A DNA stretch of 64,000 bases from positions 42,501 to 106,500 of the forward strand of contig OY101126.1 in assembly GCA_956465555.1 (NCBI GenBank), in the 5' to 3' direction. Numbering within the stretch: the first letter of the stretch is position 1; the number at the start of each line of letters is the position of its first letter. The position numbers and the translations under genes are program-made. Below, one piece after another: positions 43,695 to 52,923 of this stretch. Under the pieces are notes generated by a model. It was not told where the DNA came from, did not search any database, and saw only the letters and a list, made by a program, of their open reading frames with translations. This DNA is from Nitzschia sp. pyKryTriq1 (Eukaryota > Bacillariophyta > Bacillariophyceae > Bacillariales > Bacillariaceae).

Positions 43695-45075
43695 ATGTCT
43701 CCTAATGAGCCAATCCCAACATCTACTACAAGTAGAGATGATTACAGCATAGTCGAAATGGTGGATCCCGACAAGGCAGAATCGTCGCTGCTCAACAATA
43801 CAGAAGCAGGGAAGATTGAAAACAGCAACAGCAACAGCGAACTACTACTACAAGGGAAGTGACTTTCGAAACCATGCCACAGGAGAATCCATTCTCCCCG
43901 CTGAAGTATACATGAACTTGTTCCGACAAGTCACGGCCTTTCGAAACAGGGCGCACCAGAAAGTGAGTTTCTGGCACGCGTTGATCACTGCCGTTCCCGC
44001 ATCTATATTGAACGTGAGCGTATTCAGTTCACTGAATGGCGATAATAAGTCTATTGGTACATATGTGGCCAGTATTGTTGGAATCATGGTTGGAGTGGCA
44101 CTGATTGCTCCTGCTGTGGCGATAGGAAGCATTTTCCTCAATCGAATCTACAAGACACTCGACTCTCAAATTCAAGCCTTGGTAGACGAGAGTCACGATG
44201 AGTTTCTCGAGTCGTTTGGAGTCGAGTTGGGATATCAATGCCCCAGTACTACTACTACTACTACTACCACTGATATGTCGATCATGAATCGTTTCGCGAA
44301 TGATGACTCGCATGTGTGGCTCCGCCGGCCTCGTCAAGAAGAAGAACAAGCCGAAGCACTTGAAAAGGTAGCGACAGTACCCTCGTCGGTCGCTACTCCG
44401 GAAGAGTTCCCTCCCATCTATCTACGTCCCTTGGTCCCCGGAGATATTCATCTTAACGAAGAAGAGTATCATTCCAGTATGGGAATCGATGAACAGACTT
44501 GGAGGTTGATTCAAAACACTCACAAGGAGACGCTACAGATCATCCGGCATTTTATGTACGATGTGGCGTTGGTGCTTGTTTTACTCTTGGTTCCGTATGT
44601 GTTGGGTATTGGATGGCCCGTCTACTGGTACGTTTTGGCGATGTGTTGCGCTTTTCTGAAGGTGCATGAACGATACCAGCAAGCGCCACAACAAGTGGCA
44701 GAAACTGTCACTCGCATCTTGAACAGCAATGACGAACAGGACGAGGATGAGGATGAGGAGACCAACGCCAGCAGGACGATGCTGAAAGACGATGCGACGA
44801 ATCATCCCAACCTCGTTGGGTATTCTTTGCTTTGGCACAACTCTCCTCTGGAAGGTCGCTCGAGGACGTCCGCTCGATATCAACTCGTTCGAACGAGAAC
44901 AGTCGGACCAACCCCATTTGATGAAAAGAATAAGACGGGAACGAATGAGGATGAGGAGGATACCAGCACTATGGGAACGAATGAGGATGAGGAGGATAGC
45001 AACACTACGGGGACGAATGAGGACGAGGATACCAGCACTAATATGAGGAGGAGCGCTCTCCGCTTGAGACTATAA
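43695..45075 (+). pseudogene. 4-TM family member with N-terminal deletion/frameshift (copy F4)
   Basis: The N-terminal frame (MSPNEPIPTSTTSRDDYSIV then EMVDPDKAESSLL..IENSNSNS) ends at a stop near 43860. The rest of the family frame (YYYKGSDFRNHATGE to the end ALRLRL) is open from 43816 on but lacks an upstream ATG. Compared with F7, about 100 bp encoding the PSFSEF..GGN block are missing between AACAGCAACAGC and GAACTACTACTACAAGGG. The deletion put the two parts out of frame. TM1-TM4, IYKTLDSQIQALVDE, WLRRPRQEEEQ, GDIHLNEEEYHSSMG and QVAETVTRILNSN are kept. The C-terminus has three copies of TGTNEDEED-like repeats. Confidence 0.7.
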
Positions 45076-46135
45076 TATAATATCCAGTCATGATGTAAGT
45101 CGTGGTCTAACCTTACTTTCAGACTATCTTAGTATCATCTGTCTCAGTCAAAAGCAAGCCATTACTAGTAGAAAAAGTAGTAGTAGCTATCCCTCTTGAG
45201 GAGAGGAGTACTAGTTCGTTGGTACTCGTAGGCTCGTAGCTAGGACGCCTATGAGTACTACGAGTAATAATAACTGCACTCGGCTCCGCTCTCCGCTAAG
45301 ACTATCAATAGTAGAGTTCCGATTATCATTTCGCGTGGTTATTGGCTTATTGCTTGACCGTAGTACTGGTGGTGGTACGCTATTCAGAAAGATACACCAA
45401 AAAATACTGCATGGAAGCAATCATCGCGTAAGTAAAAGTAGTAGTTGTCGAAGAAAACCCAATATCTCATCACCAATTCACACCAGCAGACAGCAGAATA
45501 AGGCTCAAGTGAACGTCGGAAGAACGTCCCTCATCTTGATTCTTTGATACGACCGATAATACAAAAACAGCCTCGCTTATTGTTCTTGCCTGAAAGAGTT
45601 TCTCATTTCATGGTGCATGATCATGCTCCTCAATATTATAACAATCGTGGTCCTACTACTAGTAGTAGTAGTCCTTGCGAGAAGTGATATTAAATTGCAA
45701 TGCTGTGTGGATACATAGTACAGCCCGATGTATTCGTTACGTACGTGACGCACGAGACCTGAAGAATCGAATAATCGTTTGTTGTTTGTTGGGCTGTTGT
45801 TTGTTCTTGTTCTTGTTTTGCTTTTGTTCCTCCATGTTCGTTGTACGCTCAGTAGTCTATACTGTATTCATCCGACGACGTGAAGTGATACTAATGAAGA
45901 TATAACGAATGTGAACACAACAACGAAGGAATGAGCCACCATCCATCATCCATCATTCATGCGCACGGGTCTGCTTTGGCTTTTTCGCATTAATACGAAC
46001 AAGATTGAGATTGTGAGATCTTCGTGGGGCGCCGGGCGGCTGTGAGGAATGACGCACTTCGATCCAATAAGGAATCATCAGCATCATCATCATCATCAAG
46101 TCAAGTAGTCTATGTACAGTAGTGTCATCATCATC
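45076..46135. other. Spacer between F4 and F5
   Basis: Near 45275-45310 a short stretch (CTCCGCTCTCCGCTAAGACTAT) resembles the extreme 3' end of family genes, suggesting another lost copy. The remainder shows no gene. Confidence 0.5.
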
Positions 46136-46137
46136 AT

Positions 46138-46255
46138 CTGCGCGGTCCTGACGCTGCGCGGGCATGCGACTAAGACCGTCGTAGTATTTACACTGCGGCT
46201 ACGCAATACCGAGAAAAGCAGCGTCACCGCTAACATTATATTTTCAGTCATGCTG
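46138..46255 (+). promoter_or_regulatory. Upstream module of F5
   Basis: GCGCGGGCATGCGACTAAGA is followed by CCGTCGTAG, a CTGCGGCTACGCAATACCG stretch and AAAAGCAGCGTCAC, about 200-300 bp before the F5 start. The same string lies upstream of F6. Confidence 0.55.
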
Positions 46256-46447
46256 GATTTTCTACTGCTGCGTATCCCCGCGCACCATACAGTACCAACC
46301 ACCATACCATCATCATAACACAGAGCGTTGCACACGCATCAAACAATAACATACCGGTACCCTATCTTTCTTCTTGTGTGATCTGTTTCGTTCATTCACA
46401 AACGAATCAACTTCCTCGTCTGGAAATTGTAACATTGTCCAAGAAAT

Positions 46448-47803
46448 ATGGATACCGAAAAGGCGGAATCGCTGCTCAAAGAAGGAGGGCGGACGGTGAT
46501 TGAGTACAACAACAACAACAACAGCAGCAGCAACACGGAAGGCGCAGAAGATGCAGCAGAAGAAAAAGAAGAACCTTCCTTTTCCGAGTGGCAGATTCGA
46601 TTAGGAGGAAACGCCGCCTTTGATTCTAGACACTACCGGGGATGTGACTTTCGAAACCATGATACAGGAGAATCGATTCTACCCGCTGAGGTATACATGA
46701 ACTTGTTCCAACAAGTTGGTGCCCTCAAAAGTAGGGTAAAAGTCAAAATGAGTTGCTTGTTTCTGGTCCTATACCTTGCTGTGATTATCAGTCCGCTTGT
46801 CATTCTCAATGCAATAATCGATGATGATAGCGCCAACGACAATGCTCTCACGGGAATTGCGGTGGCAATAGCAGTCATGGCGGTCGCGTTTGCGATTGGA
46901 AAACCATTTACGAATAGAATCTACAAGACACTCGACTCTCAAGCTCAAGCATTGGTAGACGAGCGACGCGATGAGTTTCTAGAGACGTATGGCATCGACC
47001 TAGGATATCAATGCCATAATTTGGAGAAGAATCGTCTCTTCAATGATAACTCTCGTGTGTGGCTCCGCCGGCCTCGTCAAGAAGAAGAAGAAGAAGAAGC
47101 ACCTGCTGAAGGAGCAGCGACAGCACTCTCATCTTCGGTCGCTCCTCCGGAAGCGTTCCCTCCCATCTATCTCACTCCTTTAGTCCCTGGAGAAATTCAC
47201 ATTCTCGAAGCACGCTACCATTCGAGTATCGGACTGGACAAGGAGACTTGGACGTTGATCCAAAACACTCACAAGGAGACAATGCAAAAAGTCAACCCAA
47301 CTATGAGACGGGTGGCGTTACTATTCTCATTACTCATGATTCCCTACGCGGTCCTTGCTCCAGTCATTGCTTCGTATATTGGAGTGGGAGGATATTGGTG
47401 TGGTTTGTTCTTGTACTTTGGTGTCATGTATGTCTTGTGTTGGATTGTGAAGAGACAGTACCTACAAGCACAAAAACAAGTGGCCGAAACTGTCACCCGT
47501 ATCTTGTTGTTGAACAACAATGACGAAGAGCAGCAGGACGATATCAAAGATGCAGTAGTGGCTCATGTTGCTGCTCCTGCTGCTCCTGCTGATGGATATG
47601 CTTTCAGTCCAACCAACAATCTCGCGGGGTGTTATTCATTACTATTCCTTGAATCTCCTTTGGAAGGGCGCTTGACGAGCACAAGGTATCAACTTGTTCG
47701 AACACGAACAAGACCAACATCAGATGATGATGAAAAGACAGTTGTTACAAGCACCACTATGGATGAAGAGGACCAGGCAACTAGCAGCCTTGAGATTGTA
47801 TAA
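46448..47803 (+). CDS. Intact four-TM membrane protein of unknown family (copy F5)
   Basis: 451 residues starting MDTEKAESLLKEGGRTVIEY. Order: Asn/Ser linker; conserved block EPSFSEWQIRLGGNAAF..CDFRNHDTGESILPAEVYMN (residues ~40-82); TM1 ~100-122 (SCLFLVLYLAVIISPLVIL); TM2 ~137-158 (GIAVAIAVMAVAFAIG); cytosolic-type helix NRIYKTLDSQAQALVDERRD; DNSRVWLRRPRQ and an acidic Ala/Glu linker; FPPIYLTPLVPGEIHILEAR; HSSIGLDKETWTLIQNTHKE; TM3 ~287-309; TM4 ~313-334; helix QAQKQVAETVTRILLLNN; and NLAGCYSLLFLESPLEGR..STRYQLVRTRTR before an acidic end SSLEIV. No signal peptide. The two halves (two TMs, a Gln/Leu helix, a strand-rich end with R-rich motif) look like an internal repeat. Function unknown. 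Confidence 0.8.
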   Translation: MDTEKAESLLKEGGRTVIEYNNNNNSSSNTEGAEDAAEEKEEPSFSEWQIRLGGNAAFDSRHYRGCDFRNHDTGESILPAEVYMNLFQQVGALKSRVKVKMSCLFLVLYLAVIISPLVILNAIIDDDSANDNALTGIAVAIAVMAVAFAIGKPFTNRIYKTLDSQAQALVDERRDEFLETYGIDLGYQCHNLEKNRLFNDNSRVWLRRPRQEEEEEEAPAEGAATALSSSVAPPEAFPPIYLTPLVPGEIHILEARYHSSIGLDKETWTLIQNTHKETMQKVNPTMRRVALLFSLLMIPYAVLAPVIASYIGVGGYWCGLFLYFGVMYVLCWIVKRQYLQAQKQVAETVTRILLLNNNDEEQQDDIKDAVVAHVAAPAAPADGYAFSPTNNLAGCYSLLFLESPLEGRLTSTRYQLVRTRTRPTSDDDEKTVVTSTTMDEEDQATSSLEIV

Positions 47804-48208
47804 CCATAACAACAACAACAGCAACAACAGCAGCAACGATTCTCAAAGCGGCTGCTACTGGTAGTAAGAAGAATTAGTACATACATGTCAAGTTCCAGTA
47901 CTGCTACTAGCTAGAGTACCCACTACTAGCTAGTAGTAGTATCACCCACAGAGGGCAAAGAAGAAGATGCTGCTCCTTCTTACCAACGTAGACGAGTAGT
48001 AGTAGCTACTAGTAGTCTGTCCTCTAGCACTGCCGCTACTACTAGCCGTAGTGGTTGCAGCACTGCCCAAAGACGAGGCCAACGACCGCAGCAACTCACG
48101 AAACATATCACACTCCACCAGAAGAAGATTGTATGATATTGTTATTAGCCCGCTTGCTCCTGATACAGTAGCTTGTCTATGTGATGCATCCAACGACGAA
48201 CAAAAGAA

Positions 48209-48362
48209 GAAGCTTGCGGGAAACTTAGCATCGGCCGGCGCGCGGGCATGCGACTAAGACCCTCGTAGAAAAGTCTACCCAGGCTACACAACGGAGAGGT
48301 CGTATTTTGGAAAAACCAATCCAAGAGAGAAAAGCATCACATTTTCTACGTACCGCTCACAT
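48209..48362 (+). promoter_or_regulatory. Orphan upstream module after F5
   Basis: GCGGGCATGCGACTAAGACC..GAGAGGTCGTATTTTGGAAA..AAAAGCATCACATTTT closely matches 52434-52588, which leads into F7. Here homology stops at about 48362 and unrelated sequence follows, so the gene that this module should drive is missing. Confidence 0.6.
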
Positions 48363-48764
48363 TAAGGTGGCGTACTAAAAAATATGGGCAGAAAAGGACT
48401 GAATTAGTGTTTCCTGTAGAATCCGGTACTCAAACGTACACGACTGGATCGCAATCTCGCCGAACTAGATAGCCAATTTCGGCGAGCTACTTGGATGCAT
48501 TATATGTGTCAGACGTTAATGTTGCGCATGCAATACTTTTTACTTAGACTGTGTAGATGGTAACTTTTGACTGTTTGGAGAGTTTCCGCACCTTCAACGG
48601 AAACCTAGTGCCTAGGTAGTCATTTTGTCCTAAATAGCCGGTTTCTAGCCTTCCTAACTTTATACAGACATGAGGAAGTGCGGAACTTTCGGAAACTAGG
48701 CGAAGTTAACGTCCCTGGCATATATAGAGTAGACTAGTAATGAACTTCTTTCATGTGGGATACT

Positions 48765-49365
48765 TTATTCATCGTCTTCCAGCTGCATTCCATCGAACAT
48801 TGCTATCTCGTCATTTTCACTGTAACATGGAATCTCTTTTGAGTCGTCTGAGTCGCACTCTTCATCCTCGTCTGCAAAGTCGTCCATGGCTGAATTCCAT
48901 TCGCGTACCGGTCCACGCAGGGATAAGTACCGTGAGAAAATGTCGCAGCGACATACCAATGCACTGAATATGCGCAATAATACGGATACTCGTAAACGAA
49001 CTGCTGCCAAGGCGCCATAAAGCAATGAGAAAGCACTCACCATAATATACTTCTGCATCCTCGTCCCAGGAAAACATTGCATCATGCCATCGGGCGATGT
49101 CAAAGTCAAAAGCAGGATGACCAATGCATCGGAAGGATCCAGGAAGATGACCCACACGGTCACATGTCTGGCAGGTAAGTGTTGCATCAAAGGGAGGAAT
49201 GGTTACTTGACTTCGTACAAGCTGACACCATGTTTCCATATTATCTTCTTGATATTGAAGATTTATGGGCGTCGCCTCTGATGTAGTCGTATTTTCTTCG
49301 TCGTCGTTTTCCGAATCCTTCCCTTTGCGCCGTCGCCCTTTGTATTCCGCCGCCGCTGCCGCCGC
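48765..49365 (-). CDS. Two-exon coding remnant with Cys pairs, unknown
   Basis: Minus strand; proposed exons about 49365-49041 and 48988-48765 with GTGAGT donor and TTTACGAG acceptor. Exon 1 reads RRRKGKDSENDDEENTTTSE, NLQYQEDNMETWCQLVRSQV and ATLTCQTCDRVGHLPGSFRC, then DIARWHDAMFSWDEDAEVYY. Exon 2 reads IFSALVCRCDIFSRYLSLRG and an acidic end MQLEDDE. The Cys/His spacing hints at a small zinc-binding module. There is no start codon before the junction with the Copia fragment, so it is probably a fragment of a larger gene or of a transposon. Confidence 0.4.
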
Positions 49366-49370
49366 TGCCA

Positions 49371-49891
49371 AGAACCCAAAGCACATCAACTCGTTGAGGA
49401 CATTCGGAGAAATGGCAGTAGTTACGGACATGGGCGATCGAACTATTCGCTCGAAGCTCAAATTACGAGGTAAAACTTGTATACTCGTAGGGTATCCGGA
49501 AGACACAACAGGCGACTGCTATCGATTGTGGAATTTGGAGACCGGTAAAATCATAAAAACACGCAACATCTTGTGGCTCAACAAATTGTACGGCGAATAC
49601 ATGGGCGACCGAGCCCGCGATTCGCTCGCATCGAACTATGTCATCAATGTGCTGGACTCTGGTACAGACGGTGACGTGGAATTGCTAAGCCCTCCACACA
49701 TGCCAGAAAGAGAAGCAGACGAAGAACAGGCGTTAGAAAACCCGACGGGCGCCACTCACACACCGCCAGGCGCAATAGATACACTAAATGATAGACCCGG
49801 CGAATCAAACGATCCGACAGAGAGGGGGAGCACCACAGCCCCCGAAATAAACCTTGTTGGTCGAAAATTCGTCGGTCTCGGCGTCGAATAG
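49371..49891 (+). pseudogene. Ty1/Copia polyprotein fragment (post-integrase linker)
   Basis: LRTFGEMAVVTDMGDRTIRS, KLKLRGKTCILVGYPEDTTG and CYRLWNLETGKIIKTRNILW match the familiar stretch after the Copia integrase core (x-R-x-F-G ... R-S-K-L ... K-x-x-F-L-G-Y ... Y-R-L-x-N ... R-D-V). It is followed by an acidic linker and stops before any reverse transcriptase. Both ends are truncated. Diatom genomes are rich in Copia elements. Confidence 0.75.
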
Positions 49892-50351
49892 CGCCGTGTT
49901 CGTCATTTTCCTTTCGTGTTCGTTTACGTTTGTTCCAGCTAGACTTACGGTAAGTGATCGATAATTTGGGCTAGCAGAAAGTAGCGATTCGGTGTACTAG
50001 TAAGCTTCAGGCTTTAGTACTGTACAGTATGTTGCGAAGTCTCTAGTCTAATGAGTCGTACGATATGTCCTACGAATCTCTCGTTTTCCAAATTATGACT
50101 ATTTTAGATGTCTACTTTCTGCTGCTTCTTTTACTTTCCAGACCCGCACTTTAGGTCGTGTTTCGGAGTATAAATCGTGTTTAGATCGGAGTGTAGTTCG
50201 TGTTTAGGTCGGAGTATAATTCGTGCTTCTTGGTCTGTCTAGTTCATCGATATAGTCTAGTAGATGTCGATCTCGTATTGTTTGAGTAACGAGTCGAGTC
50301 ACGACGTCTGTACGTCGTTCGATGTACGTCACAATCAATGATTCTCAACAG

Positions 50352-50470
50352 GCGCGTTCCTGACGCGCTGCGCGGGCATGCGACTAAGACCGTCGTAGTA
50401 TTTGTACTGCGGCTACGCAATACCGAGAAAAGCAGCGTCACATAACATTATATTTTCAGTCATGCTGGAT
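50352..50470 (+). promoter_or_regulatory. Upstream module of F6
   Basis: It carries GCGCGGGCATGCGACTAAGA and the same following words as 46138-46255. Spacing to the F6 start is like that in F5. Confidence 0.55.
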
Positions 50471-50665
50471 TTTCTACTGCGTGTCCCCGCGCACGATACA
50501 GTACCACCCACCATACCATCATAACACAGATGAGCGCATCGCACAAGCATCAAACAATAACATACCGGTACCTTATCTTTCTTCTTGTGTGATCTGTTTC
50601 GTTCATCGTTCATTCACAAACGTATCATCATCCTCGTCTGGAAATTGTAACATTGTCCAAGAAAT

Positions 50666-52021
50666 ATGGATACCGAAAAGGCGGAATCGCTGCTCAAAGA
50701 AGGAGGGCGGACGATGACTGAGTACAACAACAACAACAACAACAACAGCAGCAGCAACACGGAAGGCGCAGAAGATGCAGCAGAAGAAAAAAAAGAACCT
50801 TCCTTTTCCGAGTGGCAGATTCGATTAGGAGGAAACGCCGCCTTTGATTCTAGACACTACCGGGGATGTGACTTTCGAAACCATGATACAGGAGAATCTA
50901 TTCTACCCGCTGAGGTATACATGAACTTGTTCCAACAAGTTGGTGCCCTCAAAAGTAGGGTAAAAGTCAAAATGAGTTGCTTGTTTCTGGTCCTCTACCT
51001 TGCTGTGATTATCAGTCCGCTTGTCATTCTCAATGCAATAATCGATGATGATAGCGCCAACGACAATGCTCTCACGGGAATTGCGGTGGCAATAGCAGTC
51101 ATGGCGGTCGCGTTTGCGATTGGAAAACCATGTACGAATAGAATCTACAAGACACTCGACTCTCAAGCTCAAGCATTGGTAGACGAGCGACGCGATGAGT
51201 TTCTAGAGTCGTATGGCATCGACCTAGGATATCAATGCCATAATTTGGAGAAGAATCGTCTCTTCAATGATAACTCTTGCGTGTGGCTCCGCCGGCCTCA
51301 TCAAGAAGAAGAAGAAGAAGCACCTGCTGAAGGAGCAGCGACAGCACTCTCATCTTCGGTCGCTCCTCCGGAAGAGTTTCCTCCCATCTATCTCACTCCT
51401 TTAGTCCCCGGAGACATTCACATTCTCGAAGCACGCTACCATTCGAGTATCGGACTGGACAAGAAAACTTGGACGTTGATCCAAAACACCCACAAGGAGA
51501 CAATGCAAAAAGTCAACCCAACTATGATACGTGTGGCGTTACTATTCTCATTCCTCATGATTCCCTACGCGGTCCTTGCTCCAGTCATTGGCTCGTACAT
51601 TGGAGTGGGAGGATATTGGTGTGGTTTGTTCTTGTACTTTGGTGTCATGTATGTCTTGTCTCGGATTGTGACGCGACAGTACCTACAAGCACAAAAACAA
51701 GTGGCCGAAACTGTCACCCGTATCTTGTTGTTGAACAACGATAACGAGGAAGAGCAGCAGGACGATATCAAAGGTGAAGTAGTGGCTCATGTTGCTACTG
51801 CTCCTGCTGATGGATATGCTTTCAGTCCAACAAACAATCTCGCGGGGTGTTATTCATTACTATTCCTTGAATCTCCTGTGGAAGGGCGCTTGACGAGCAC
51901 AAGGTATCAACTTGTTCGAACACGAACAAGACCAACATCAGAGGATGATGAAAAGACGGTTGTTACAAGCACCACTATGGATGAAGAGGACCAGGCAACT
52001 AGCAGCCTTGAGATTGTATAA
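50666..52021 (+). CDS. Intact four-TM membrane protein (copy F6), near-identical to F5
   Basis: 451 residues, same architecture as F5. Scattered replacements are visible (for example RDEFLESYGI for RDEFLETYGI, IVTRQ for IVKRQ, one Gly for Ala in TM3, shorter Glu run). Flanks on both sides are also nearly identical to those of F5, so a segment of about 2.2 kb was duplicated. Intact reading frame despite duplication suggests both are or were recently functional. Confidence 0.8.
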   Translation: MDTEKAESLLKEGGRTMTEYNNNNNNNSSSNTEGAEDAAEEKKEPSFSEWQIRLGGNAAFDSRHYRGCDFRNHDTGESILPAEVYMNLFQQVGALKSRVKVKMSCLFLVLYLAVIISPLVILNAIIDDDSANDNALTGIAVAIAVMAVAFAIGKPCTNRIYKTLDSQAQALVDERRDEFLESYGIDLGYQCHNLEKNRLFNDNSCVWLRRPHQEEEEEAPAEGAATALSSSVAPPEEFPPIYLTPLVPGDIHILEARYHSSIGLDKKTWTLIQNTHKETMQKVNPTMIRVALLFSFLMIPYAVLAPVIGSYIGVGGYWCGLFLYFGVMYVLSRIVTRQYLQAQKQVAETVTRILLLNNDNEEEQQDDIKGEVVAHVATAPADGYAFSPTNNLAGCYSLLFLESPVEGRLTSTRYQLVRTRTRPTSEDDEKTVVTSTTMDEEDQATSSLEIV

Positions 52022-52433
52022 CTAGAACAACAACAGCAGCAACAACAGCAGCAGCAACGATTCTCAAAGCGGCTGCTACTGGTAGTAAGAAGAATTAGTA
52101 AATACATGTCAAGATCCAGTGCTGCTACTAGCTAGAGTACCCACTACTAGCTAGTAGTAGTATCACCCACAGAGGGCAAAGAAGAAGATGCTGCTCCTTC
52201 TTAGTACAAACGTAGACGAGTAGTAGTACTAGTCTGTCCTAGCACTGCCGCTACTACTAGCCGTAGTGGTTGCAGCACTGCCCAAAGACGAGGCCAACGA
52301 CCGCAGCTACTCACGAAATAGATCACACTACCACCAGAAGAAGATTGTATGATATTGTTAATAGCCCGCTTGCTCCTGATACAGTAGCTTGTCTATGTGA
52401 TGCATCCAACAACGAACAAAAGAAGAAGCTGGC

Positions 52434-52588
52434 GGGAAACTTCGCATCGGCCGGCGCGCGGGCATGCGACTAAGACCCACGTGGAAAAGTCTACCCAGGC
52501 TACACAACGGAGAGGTCGTATTTTGGAAAAACCAATCCAAGAGAGAAAAGCATCCCATTTTCTACGTACCAGTACGTGTACCGCTCAC
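52434..52588 (+). promoter_or_regulatory. Upstream module of F7
   Basis: GGCGGGAAACTTCGCATCGG, GCGGGCATGCGACTAAGACC, GGCTACACAACGGAGAGGTC and AAAAGCATCCCATTTTCTAC lie about 270-400 bp before the F7 start. The module overlaps the downstream flank shared by F5 and F6. Confidence 0.55.
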
Positions 52589-52838
52589 ATAAAAACATCA
52601 GAACAATAAACACTCGCGTTGATCTCGCACTCGCACGATCTTTCATCTTTCATTATTTTGTTGGTATACTGTACGAGTACTTCATACTTCCTTCTTATAC
52701 TGTACATTCAACGAGGAAACCAGCAGTGCTCGTATGTACTTATTTCAGCTTGTTCCATTCCTCTCGATTACGGTCTCCTAATAAAAATAATCAGCCAACG
52801 TCTGAAGATCATCATTATTACAGCAGCATAGTCGAAAT

Positions 52839-52891
52839 ATGGTGGATGATGATGATTCCTTAAAGGCAGAATCGCTGCTCAGGATTGAGAG

Positions 52892-52923
<32 letters not shown>

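Larger units (their letters stand above)
48363..50350. mobile_element. 2-kb insertion/replacement carrying retroelement pieces
   Basis: It lies exactly between the end of duplicated unit 1 and the start of unit 2 and has no counterpart near F7. It contains 350 bp of non-coding sequence, a minus-strand coding remnant, a Copia fragment and a 23-bp triple repeat at 50161-50228 (TCGGAGTATAAATCGTGTTT type). No terminal repeats or TSD were found, so it looks like a patchwork rather than one element. Confidence 0.55.
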
